Below are positions 1-6,724 of a stretch of DNA of 43,412 bases, in pieces. The notes under the pieces are model-generated. The model ran no database searches and had not been told where the DNA came from. It worked only from the letters and a program-made list of their open reading frames with translations. A program made the position numbers and the translations under genes. The first letter of the stretch is position 1. Every line of letters begins with the position of its first letter. The stretch is from positions 1 to 43,412 of the forward strand of contig JAGXOA010000199.1 of assembly GCA_019894715.1 (NCBI GenBank), written 5' to 3'. The stretch comes from Promethearchaeota archaeon (GTDB taxonomy: Archaea; Asgardarchaeota; Lokiarchaeia; Sigyniarchaeales; SOKP01).

Positions 1-4
1 AAAA

Positions 5-137
5 TGCGGGAGGTGGGATTTGAACCCACGAAGGTCTGTTGGCGGCACAAAGATTTTTCTATTTTTACATTTTTTTTGTTTTGTTTTCTGTAATGCCTGT
101 ACCACTGCGACCTCAACGCAGCGCCGTTGGTCATTTT
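5..137 (-). tRNA. tRNA-Leu(GAG), 3' part only visible, with variable-arm intron
   Basis: Read on the minus strand, the gene has the D-stem 3' strand (GGC, 125-123), the anticodon arm CTGCG-TTGAGGT-CGCAG (121-105, anticodon GAG), the variable arm, the T-arm GTGGG-TTCAAAT-CCCAC (17-13 closing side), the acceptor 3' strand CTCCCGC and discriminator A at 5. Removing 36-96 (61 nt) gives a 14-nt variable arm with GGT/ACC pairing and ACAG loop, the same length as in the neighbouring tRNA-Leu. That makes 36-96 a variable-arm intron; its ends contain GGCA/TGCC pairing. No 5' acceptor strand (GCGGGAG) or D-stem GCC precedes the D-loop within the intergenic space; a TTATCCA/TGGATAA hairpin lies at 136-154 instead. 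The remaining helices are all well paired, so the gene does not look decayed. It may be a split or permuted tRNA, or a truncated one. The 5' limit given is approximate. Confidence 0.75.
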
Positions 138-216
138 ATCCAATCTTTGGATAAGGATTTAGTATAGACACATTATTTAAGAATAAAATAAATGAATTTT
201 TTAAAAGAAGTAAAAA

Positions 217-360
217 TGCGGGAGAGGGGATTTGAACCCCCGAAGGACTGAACCACTGCGACCTCAACGCAGCACCGTAGACCAGAAATCCATTCCGTGT
301 GAATTACACAAGAGATCCTACCAAAATAACGAATCTCCTAGGAATCTTGGCAACTCCCGC
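217..360 (-). tRNA. tRNA-Leu(GAG) with D-loop intron
   Basis: Complete cloverleaf on the minus strand: acceptor GCGGGAG (360-354) with CTCCCGC (224-218), D-stem GCC/GGT, anticodon arm CTGCG-TTGAGGT-CGCAG (anticodon GAG), 14-nt variable arm, T-arm GGGGG-TTCAAAT-CCCCT, discriminator A at 217. About 61 nt (about 285-345) sit inside the D-loop between AAG and TGGTCTAC and must be an intron. This segment starts ATTCC and carries GGAAT near its end, which can pair, and it contains GAGAT/ATCTC and TGTG/CACA helices. Introns outside position 37/38 in archaeal tRNAs are removed by the splicing endonuclease at bulge-helix-bulge motifs. Exact splice sites are inferred, not proven. Confidence 0.9.
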
Positions 361-543
361 CTAATTTTTCTATACTAATACGCTAGTAATTTACTAGAAT
401 TAAGAATAACTAGTTAATTATAATTAATAATTGATATTTAATAATTTTTACTATCAGTTTCGAAATTATCAGATTTAATTTTATTTCTTTAAATAAAAAG
501 ATATAAAATAATAAGTAAATCATTGAAAAAAGAGAAATTAGAG

Positions 544-1713
544 ATGATTGAAGCTCAAGGGAAATTTTATAGTTACCTAAATAGTCTTCTTAAAAATTAT
601 CCAGAAGTTGACTTAGAAGCTGTAAAATCATTAACGAAAATAAGAAAAGAACTTGGAATTGGTAAATATAGAATAATAGAATGGATTAATGAATATCTTA
701 ATGAAGAATATGGTTCTCCTTTAAGTACGTTAATAAAAAAGAGATTATGGCCAAAAAATTCCACCGCTATTATTCAACATAAAAAAGATATTTTAATTAA
801 GCTTCTTAAGGTCCAGATGAGAATTAATTATCCTAAAAAAAAATTTGAAATACCATCTTTAGTGGAATTAAAGCAAATTGTTAAAGTTAGGAGAACGACG
901 GTTACTAATTGGATAAAGGAATTTTTAGAAAGGCATTATGGTTTTTCGAAAGGATTAGCAATATTTGAAGAAATTTGGACATCAAGAAAAGAATCAAGAC
1001 ATATTGCAATTACCCATGAATATTTGAGAATTTTTATGGCAAATCGGGATGGATCATTGCTTACAATTGAAGAGGATTTTAATTTAATGAATGAAATTCC
1101 TACAGCAAGGTTTATTAGAATTAGATGTGATAAAAATCATGAATTTAAAGCATCAGTTACACACATTATTCATCATTATCAATGGTGTCCTAGATGTAAT
1201 CAGCGATTTTGTGAGAAGATAATGCGTCTTTATATGGAAGGAATTTTTCAAGCGAGATTTCCGGAAACATCCCTCAATAAAGCTTATGGAATACCATATA
1301 ATAATGGAGGTAAGCTTAGATTTGACGGATATAATGGAAATGTAAGTATTTTTGATTTATTTTATAGAATAGCATTTGAATATGATGGTATTCAACACGA
1401 TGTTTTTCCCAATTCATTTCATAAGACTATTGATGATTTTAGGAGACAAAATGAAAATGATGTAATTAAACAAAATATTGCTCAAGAAAAGTATACGGTT
1501 TTAATTACATTGAAGAAAACTAATGATTTTCATTCAAAAACGATTAATCTTTTCCAAAGAGAAATCATAAGACAATTTTTTAAACTTACAGGAATAAGAT
1601 TAGAAAAAATACCTATTTTTGAATATAATCCCTATTTAAATCGTTTAGTCATAAAAAAAGACAATATTGATCAATGGATGTATAGAGATAAGATCAATGA
1701 AAAATTAATCTAA
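544..1713 (+). CDS. Zinc-finger PD-(D/E)XK (Vsr-like) nuclease with two HTH domains
   Basis: I read from the ATG at 544; an in-frame TTG at 523 would add seven residues. Numbering from the TTG, residues about 30-75 and 105-150 are two similar helix-turn-helix-like segments (each with a T-x-V/I-x-x-W-I-x-E-x-L pattern). Residues 202-225 form a zinc-ribbon-like unit (Cys202, NHEF, Cys222-Pro-Arg-Cys225) of the type often fused to endonucleases. Residues 265-330 hold the nuclease signature: FDGY, AFEYDGIQH, an Arg/Asp helix and D-x-x-K before a hydrophobic strand. Such modules occur in mobile or homing-like endonucleases and in Asgard and giant-virus genomes. It stands alone next to tRNA genes and just upstream of an IS relic. 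The target is unknown; the family call is by motif, not by alignment. Confidence 0.6.
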   Translation: MIEAQGKFYSYLNSLLKNYPEVDLEAVKSLTKIRKELGIGKYRIIEWINEYLNEEYGSPLSTLIKKRLWPKNSTAIIQHKKDILIKLLKVQMRINYPKKKFEIPSLVELKQIVKVRRTTVTNWIKEFLERHYGFSKGLAIFEEIWTSRKESRHIAITHEYLRIFMANRDGSLLTIEEDFNLMNEIPTARFIRIRCDKNHEFKASVTHIIHHYQWCPRCNQRFCEKIMRLYMEGIFQARFPETSLNKAYGIPYNNGGKLRFDGYNGNVSIFDLFYRIAFEYDGIQHDVFPNSFHKTIDDFRRQNENDVIKQNIAQEKYTVLITLKKTNDFHSKTINLFQREIIRQFFKLTGIRLEKIPIFEYNPYLNRLVIKKDNIDQWMYRDKINEKLI

Positions 1714-1766
1714 TAGTATGTGTCCAAATTAGAGTATAGTCTTAGTAACTAAATATCTCCTTATAA

Positions 1767-1788
1767 CTAGTGTAAGAGTTGACACTAG
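1767..1788. repeat. Perfect 7-bp inverted repeat (hairpin)
   Basis: CTAGTGT (1767-1773) and ACACTAG (1782-1788) are perfect complements around an 8-nt loop. It lies 50 nt after the nuclease stop codon and 80 nt before the ABC-ATPase start. It could be a transcript 3'-end hairpin of the nuclease gene or an operator of the next gene; no T-run follows, so an intrinsic terminator is not supported. Confidence 0.4.
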
Positions 1789-1870
1789 CAAAGATTCACT
1801 TAATTACTTTTATTGATAGATAGATTTAATCAGCTAAATAGTTAAAATATTTGAGGACCAATAAAAAATT

Positions 1871-2351
1871 ATGAAATATGTATTAAAAGCAGAAGACTTG
1901 AAGAAGGATTACCAGCAAGGCAGTGTTTTGGTTCATGTCTTAAGAGGTGTCAATCTTAATGTTGAGGAGGGGGAGTTTATTTCAATTCTAGGTCCTTCTG
2001 GATCTGGTAAATCAACGTTATTGAATTTATTTGGAGTATTAGATATACCAACTCAAGGAAAGATAATAATCAATGGGACTAATATTTCTAAATTGAGTAA
2101 TAATAAAAGAGCAGAGTTGAGAAGAGAAATTGGTTTTGTTTTCCAATTTTTTAATTTAATACCTCGATTATCTATATATAAAAATATAGAATTAGCTTTA
2201 AATATAAAAAACATTTCAAAGAAAGAGCGGGAAAAAAAGATACTTCCAATTATACAAGAGGTGGGTTTAGAGGATCGAATAAATCATAGACCCAATGAGT
2301 TAAGTGGAGGGCAGAAGCAGCGAGTTGCGATTGCAAGAGCTTTAGCTCAAG
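1871..2351 (+). pseudogene. ABC transporter ATPase (LolD/MacB-type), truncated
   Basis: The ATP-binding subunit of a LolD/MacB-like lipoprotein or macrolide exporter family. It starts at ATG 1871 and shows Walker A GPSGSGKST (residues about 41-49), the Q-loop region FQFFNLIPRLS and the signature LSGGQKQRVAIARAL. The family continues here with Walker B and the H-loop, but the sequence switches instead to a tnpB fragment at about 2350. About one third of the ATPase domain is missing, so it cannot hydrolyse ATP normally. No permease gene of the pair is present downstream. The open frame runs on to 2479 through the insertion. I interpret this as a gene destroyed by insertion plus deletion. Confidence 0.85.
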
Positions 2352-2680
2352 CTATAACCTATTTACCAAAACAAAAAACTCAGTTTGAATTATGCAGACA
2401 ATGGGCAAAAGATTTAAAGAATCAAGAAGTATTAATTAAATATAAAGATATTATTCCAGTATCTTCTTATACAAGCTAAATCTGCGCATATTGTCTTCAA
2501 AGAACAGGAAAATTAAAGAAATCATTAATAAAAGGTTTATTTTATGATTCATTCCAATGTAAGATATGTGAAAAAAGCTCAAATCGGCATTATAATGCGG
2601 CTCAAGTAAGTGCTCTCCTTTTAGAGCAAATAATTCATAAACAACATAGTAACACCCCATCTCCTCTAACGATGGGATAA
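2352..2680 (+). pseudogene. IS605-type TnpB (OrfB) C-terminal relic
   Basis: In the frame continuing from the ABC gene, the translation is a linker ending V-S-S-Y-T-S, an in-frame TAA at 2477-2479, then I-C-A-Y-C, a basic stretch, F-Q-C-K-I-C and N-R-H-Y-N-A-A-Q-V. TnpB proteins carry YTSQ-x-C-x-x-C ... F-x-C-x-x-C ... R-D-x-N-A-A here, so the stop is most simply a CAA-to-TAA change of the conserved Gln. The frame ends ...SPLTMG-TAA at 2680. Only the zinc-ribbon end of the nuclease is left; the RuvC core (D, E residues) and the whole N-terminus are missing. A second, more decayed copy of the same end lies at about 30350-30478. Confidence 0.75.
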
Positions 2681-2711
2681 GTGGACATTATGTCCAAGTT
2701 TATAGTTAGAG
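2657..2711 (+). mobile_element. TnpB-element right end with pseudoknot-like RNA fold, copy 1
   Basis: Overlapping the tnpB stop codon: CCATC (2657-2661) pairs with GATGG (2671-2675); the loop contains CTCTAAC (2664-2670), which is the exact complement of GTTAGAG (2705-2711), giving an H-type pseudoknot. Between them GGAC (2683-2686) pairs with GTCC (2692-2695). The same arrangement recurs at 30424-30478. In IS200/IS605 elements, the guide RNA of TnpB (omega RNA or reRNA) overlaps the 3' end of tnpB and ends at the right end of the element, with the guide read from the flanking DNA. The fold here fits that description, but no functional TnpB is encoded in the window. Confidence 0.65.
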
Positions 2712-2735
2712 TAAGTATATATGGAAAAGTAATAA

Positions 2736-5567
2736 TTATGAATCTTCTCCTTGGCTTTTTAGCATTTCACTAAGGATTTTTTTCCTTTCTTTTGAATTAA
2801 GATATATTAGCTCATCAATAAATTGATTTTTATCATTAATAGGTAAATCTAATTGAGCTATTCTTTTTAATTCTTTAGGGCTTAAAGAAGAAACATGATA
2901 ATCTTGAATAGGAGTAAATTCTAATAATTCATCCGAATTAATGAAATTATTTAACATTTGATTATCAGTCTTAAAATTAAAATTACTTGGTGATTTTCCT
3001 AAAGCATCAGGAATATTCTTTTTCCTATTAACAAAGAAAAGTAATGTAGTACTACTAATAATAATAGAAATATACATTAAACTAATAGGAGATAAAAGAT
3101 TCTTAATTAATGAATCAAATAAATTAAATATAGGATCTGGTTTTTTATCCTCAATAATTGGATGAAAATCTCGATTTTTCACAACATCATTTATGTCAGT
3201 TATCTCATATGGTTTTATTCCATCTCCAGTATAATCGTTCCAATAATTGCCTATTGTTGTATAATTCCATTTATTATTTTCTCCATTATCTTCTGCATTT
3301 TTGGTAATACTATAGAAAAAATTGTCATAAAATAAATTATCTCGTGAATTCTCCTGTAAAATAACTCCAATTAAATTATAAAAGAAAATATTACTAATAA
3401 AACTTGAATTACTGCAATTTTCCACATAGATACCAAAGCTACTACCCTTAATATAATTAGAACTAATATTAATATCAAGACTATTCAAACCCAAAAAAAT
3501 AGAAAAATGAATATTATCTGAAATTATGTTATGATAAATCTCAATTTCCATTGAATCCAGAATTATAATTCCGTCTATTATGTTTTTATTAATAAAGTTA
3601 TTATTTATATTCACATTATTACAACTACTCAGATTAAGCCCACTTAGAGCATTTTGGTTTATGTTATTATTTTGAATATTAAAATAAGCAGAATTAATTA
3701 TTTTAATTCCATTTTGATTATTATCTTTAATTGTGTTATTGATTATATCACTGTTAAAACCGTATCCATTAAAATTTATCCCTTGAATTGAATTATGAGA
3801 GATAGTATTATTTAATATTTCTATATCTGTACTAAGTTCTAAATATATTCCATTAATTTCATTATTTTGAATAATATTACTTTCAATAGAAAGATTATAA
3901 CATCTTTCTCCATATAATCCATTACCATTGTTATAGGATATGTTATTATTAACAATATTACAATTATTAGTTTCATATAAATAGAAGCTACCAATCATGT
4001 TATTGACAAAATTATTATTTCTCAGAATTATATTTAACGAATAAAAGATCATTACACTGTAAGAGGAGTTGATTATATTAAGATTTGAAATTATTGAATC
4101 ACTACAATTAATGAGTATTATTTGTCCTGGAGAGCCATAAGTTGTAAAATCAGCAGTATTTAAATTTGAAGAATTAGAATAATAATAAATGGGTTTACTA
4201 TTCACTGTATTTGAATAATCAATATTATAGGACATAAGACTTGATGATGGAGCATCTTTATTTAAAAATATTCCGCACAATTTAAATTTATTATTATTAA
4301 TTATATGATTTTCTCCATTTCCAGTTAAATACATTCCTACTTCACATCTATCTATAATATTGTTTGAATAAGTACCATTATCTGCATTTTCATCTATAGA
4401 AAGTCCATATTTACATAAATTTATTGTATTGTTAAATAAAGTAGAATTATATCCATTATCTCTTATACCAATGGAATTAGAATTAATCACACTATTATTC
4501 CTTACTAAACTATCACTATTCCTCTCATGGATTACAATTCCATCATTCTCAATGTTATTGCATCTATTATCAATAATTTTATTATTAATAGAGTCTGTGA
4601 TAACTTTATCTTCTATTTCATAATGATTTAAAAATATACCATCTATAGTACAATTGTAAATATCGTTATTTTTAATAATATTGTTATAACCACCAATATT
4701 AATACCATATTCCCCATTAATTATGTTATTTTTAAAGATATAAGAATATCTTGTATTACCAATTATTCCACTATTAATTGTTCCATCATTATTATTAATC
4801 GTATTATTAATCACATCAATATCATTACTCCAATCTAATATTATCTCATGATATTCATTGGAATTAACAATATTATCTTCAATTGTGCAGTTATTACTAT
4901 AATATAATTCTATTCCACCATTCAAGTTAGAATTAACTTTATTTTCTTCAATTATGCTATTATTACTATTATGAAGTGAAATACCATATCTTAAATTTCG
5001 ATTAGCCTTATTCTGTTTTATTGTACAGTTTTCACTATTTTTTAAAATAATTCCTACTCCACCATTTTCAGAGCAGTTATTATTTTCTAATGTTCCATTA
5101 CTTACATTTTCTAAAATAATTCCCCCTACATAATCAGTATGATCTGAATAAAACCTTGATCCATAAAGAGTGCAATTTCTGATAATAAAAGATTTATCGG
5201 AATTCATTATATGGATTGGAGTTTTTTCCCAATCTCCATCTATAGTGATATTTTCAATTATATATGGAACATCCCATGTACCTGAACCATTACACCAATC
5301 CTGGTTTACGGCCCATGTCCAATTATGCGCTCCTACACCAGTAGCATTCCCATTAATAAAGATAGGTGACGAGGAAAGATCCCAATAATCTGAATTTTTC
5401 AAAAATCCATTATGATTATTACTTGAATCTCTCCTAGAATAGTTTTCTGATATAGAAAATCCTGAATTTAAAAAAAGGTTTAAAATTATCCCTAAAATGA
5501 GTATTAAAAATAGGACAAATGGATATTTTTTGAATCTTTTTCCTGAGTCTAGCTTTGGGGTTCTCAT
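2736..5567 (-). CDS. Membrane-anchored NosD-like right-handed beta-helix surface protein
   Basis: 943 residues starting MRTPKLDSGKRFKK. A hydrophobic signal or anchor segment spans residues about 15-34, then the chain is built almost entirely of roughly 22-25-residue parallel beta-helix turns with the N-N-x-I and N-S-N-x-x-x-I-x-x-N patterns typical of NosD/CASH and pectate-lyase-like folds. A second membrane helix (SLMYISIIISSTTLLFFV, about 828-848) is followed by a basic stop-transfer RKK and a soluble tail of about 90 residues with charged helices. It is probably displayed outside the cell with a cytoplasmic tail. Copper binding as in true NosD is not supported. The shared upstream motif lies 131 bp before the start. 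It follows the regulator gene in the same direction. Confidence 0.8.
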   Translation of the reverse strand: MRTPKLDSGKRFKKYPFVLFLILILGIILNLFLNSGFSISENYSRRDSSNNHNGFLKNSDYWDLSSSPIFINGNATGVGAHNWTWAVNQDWCNGSGTWDVPYIIENITIDGDWEKTPIHIMNSDKSFIIRNCTLYGSRFYSDHTDYVGGIILENVSNGTLENNNCSENGGVGIILKNSENCTIKQNKANRNLRYGISLHNSNNSIIEENKVNSNLNGGIELYYSNNCTIEDNIVNSNEYHEIILDWSNDIDVINNTINNNDGTINSGIIGNTRYSYIFKNNIINGEYGINIGGYNNIIKNNDIYNCTIDGIFLNHYEIEDKVITDSINNKIIDNRCNNIENDGIVIHERNSDSLVRNNSVINSNSIGIRDNGYNSTLFNNTINLCKYGLSIDENADNGTYSNNIIDRCEVGMYLTGNGENHIINNNKFKLCGIFLNKDAPSSSLMSYNIDYSNTVNSKPIYYYSNSSNLNTADFTTYGSPGQIILINCSDSIISNLNIINSSYSVMIFYSLNIILRNNNFVNNMIGSFYLYETNNCNIVNNNISYNNGNGLYGERCYNLSIESNIIQNNEINGIYLELSTDIEILNNTISHNSIQGINFNGYGFNSDIINNTIKDNNQNGIKIINSAYFNIQNNNINQNALSGLNLSSCNNVNINNNFINKNIIDGIIILDSMEIEIYHNIISDNIHFSIFLGLNSLDINISSNYIKGSSFGIYVENCSNSSFISNIFFYNLIGVILQENSRDNLFYDNFFYSITKNAEDNGENNKWNYTTIGNYWNDYTGDGIKPYEITDINDVVKNRDFHPIIEDKKPDPIFNLFDSLIKNLLSPISLMYISIIISSTTLLFFVNRKKNIPDALGKSPSNFNFKTDNQMLNNFINSDELLEFTPIQDYHVSSLSPKELKRIAQLDLPINDKNQFIDELIYLNSKERKKILSEMLKSQGEDS

Positions 5568-5697
5568 TTTATATTTCTCTCTTATTTTCTCTAATTTTCT
5601 TTATTTAATCCTTTTTTCAACCCATTTAATATAAGAATCTTTTTTTAATAAATATGTTTTAAATATAAATAAAGTTATACTGATATAAGAAACGAAT

Positions 5698-5717
5698 TGG
5701 ACAAAAAGTGAAATTTT
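5698..5717 (-). promoter_or_regulatory. Shared upstream motif, copy a (NosD-like gene)
   Basis: The minus strand reads TTTCACTTTTTGTCC within a 20-bp identical block, 131 bp upstream of the beta-helix gene. The same block precedes the regulator gene and both cohesin-repeat genes. It is too far upstream to be the TATA box and is better seen as an operator or upstream activating site. Confidence 0.6.
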
Positions 5718-5782
5718 CATAATTCCACATCTTCCAAAAAGTTTTGATTTATATTTCTGATACTTCATTTTTTCAAAAGTTA

Positions 5783-6460
5783 TTATTTAATTTTATTTCT
5801 TCTAAATATGATTTCATTATATACATCATAATTTATTACATATTTTCTTTTTTCATTAGTTAATTCCACAATTTTAGTATCTATTAATATCTCTAAATAT
5901 TTCTTTACTGTGATATAATGCATACAAAGTAATTTAGAAAGATCTAAAGGACTTAAAGGATGCTTATTTTCCTTAAATGCATTCAATATAGATTTCACTT
6001 TTTCATTCGCAATATAATAAAAAATCTTATAATATTTGGATTCTGATTCAAATGAAAATATAACTTTATGTTTTTCTATCCTTATAGTTTTTACAAATTC
6101 AAATTTAATTAAAAAATTCAAATGCCAAATTACTTGATTAGCTCCTATATGGAATGCTTTTCGTAGATTATAAATGGTTGAACCAGGATTATTTAAAATA
6201 TATTCATATATTTGGCGTCTTAAACGATTGGCTAATATGTTATCTTTAACAAGTTTCGAGCCAATTATGATTAATCTTTTTTTAATTAAATCTTTAATAA
6301 TCCTTAGAATTTTTGCTTTAGTAAAATTTTGATTACCTTTTAATTGATAATTTAAAAAATGAGCTAGTTCCATGATTTTAGAAATTGGCTTTTTGTGTGT
6401 ATATTTTCTTATTAAATTATATATTATCTCCTCATCATTTTTTGAATAAACCACACTCAT
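5783..6460 (-). CDS. Double winged-helix transcriptional regulator
   Basis: 225 residues with no membrane segment. At least two winged-helix units can be seen: residues about 75-135 (L-R-R-Q-I-Y-E-Y-I ... N-Q-V-I-W-H-L-N-F-L, then a beta-wing K-H-K-V-I-F-S-F) and about 150-215 (S-I-L-N-A-F ... S-P-L-D-L-S-K-L-L ... T-V-K-K-Y-L-E-I-L). An N-terminal helical segment (about 1-60) may be a third. The layout fits archaeal ArsR/MarR-type tandem winged-helix regulators. It sits between the beta-helix gene and the cohesin-repeat genes, and its own upstream region (154 bp before the start) carries the same 20-bp motif, so it is the best candidate for the protein that binds it and may regulate itself. 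Ligand unknown. Confidence 0.7.
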   Translation of the reverse strand: MSVVYSKNDEEIIYNLIRKYTHKKPISKIMELAHFLNYQLKGNQNFTKAKILRIIKDLIKKRLIIIGSKLVKDNILANRLRRQIYEYILNNPGSTIYNLRKAFHIGANQVIWHLNFLIKFEFVKTIRIEKHKVIFSFESESKYYKIFYYIANEKVKSILNAFKENKHPLSPLDLSKLLCMHYITVKKYLEILIDTKIVELTNEKRKYVINYDVYNEIIFRRNKIK

Positions 6461-6613
6461 TTTATAATCTCAGATAATTAAGAGTTAGAAGAATTGAATA
6501 TAACTAAAAATCATATTTTTTATAATATTCCTGATTTTTAAAAAAACTACTTTTTTTCTTGGTTTTATTATATGATTTAAAAAATAAATTATTTTTTAAT
6601 TTAAAAAGGCATA

Positions 6614-6633
6614 TGGACAAAAAGTGAAATTTT
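6614..6633 (-). promoter_or_regulatory. Shared upstream motif, copy b (regulator gene)
   Basis: An identical 20-bp block (minus-strand core TTTCACTTTTTGTCC) 154 bp upstream of the winged-helix regulator and just beyond the 3' end of the GH5 gene. The surrounding ~120 bp is duplicated at 11507-11624. Confidence 0.6.
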
Positions 6634-6724
6634 GAACGTCTAAACCAATATTAGATGATTAGTATTCTAAATTATTACAGATTATATATGAAAAAATAAT
6701 TAAAATTTAAAAAAAAAAAAATTA

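Noticed and set aside
1716-1741. Possible third TnpB-element end (TGTGTCCAAATTAGAGTA resembles GTCCAAG...GTTAGAG)
   Set aside because: The pairing partners (CCATC/GATGG, CTCTAAC) are missing and the similarity is short; may be chance in A/T-rich DNA.
3300-5200. Regular short repeats in the beta-helix gene seen as a CRISPR-like array
   Set aside because: The repeats are degenerate at DNA level and in phase with codons; they encode beta-helix turns. No array of identical repeats and unique spacers exists anywhere in the window.
2736-5567. Specific NosD copper-insertion role for the beta-helix protein
   Set aside because: Only the repeat fold is shared; no nos genes are present and the protein has a cytoplasmic tail unlike NosD.
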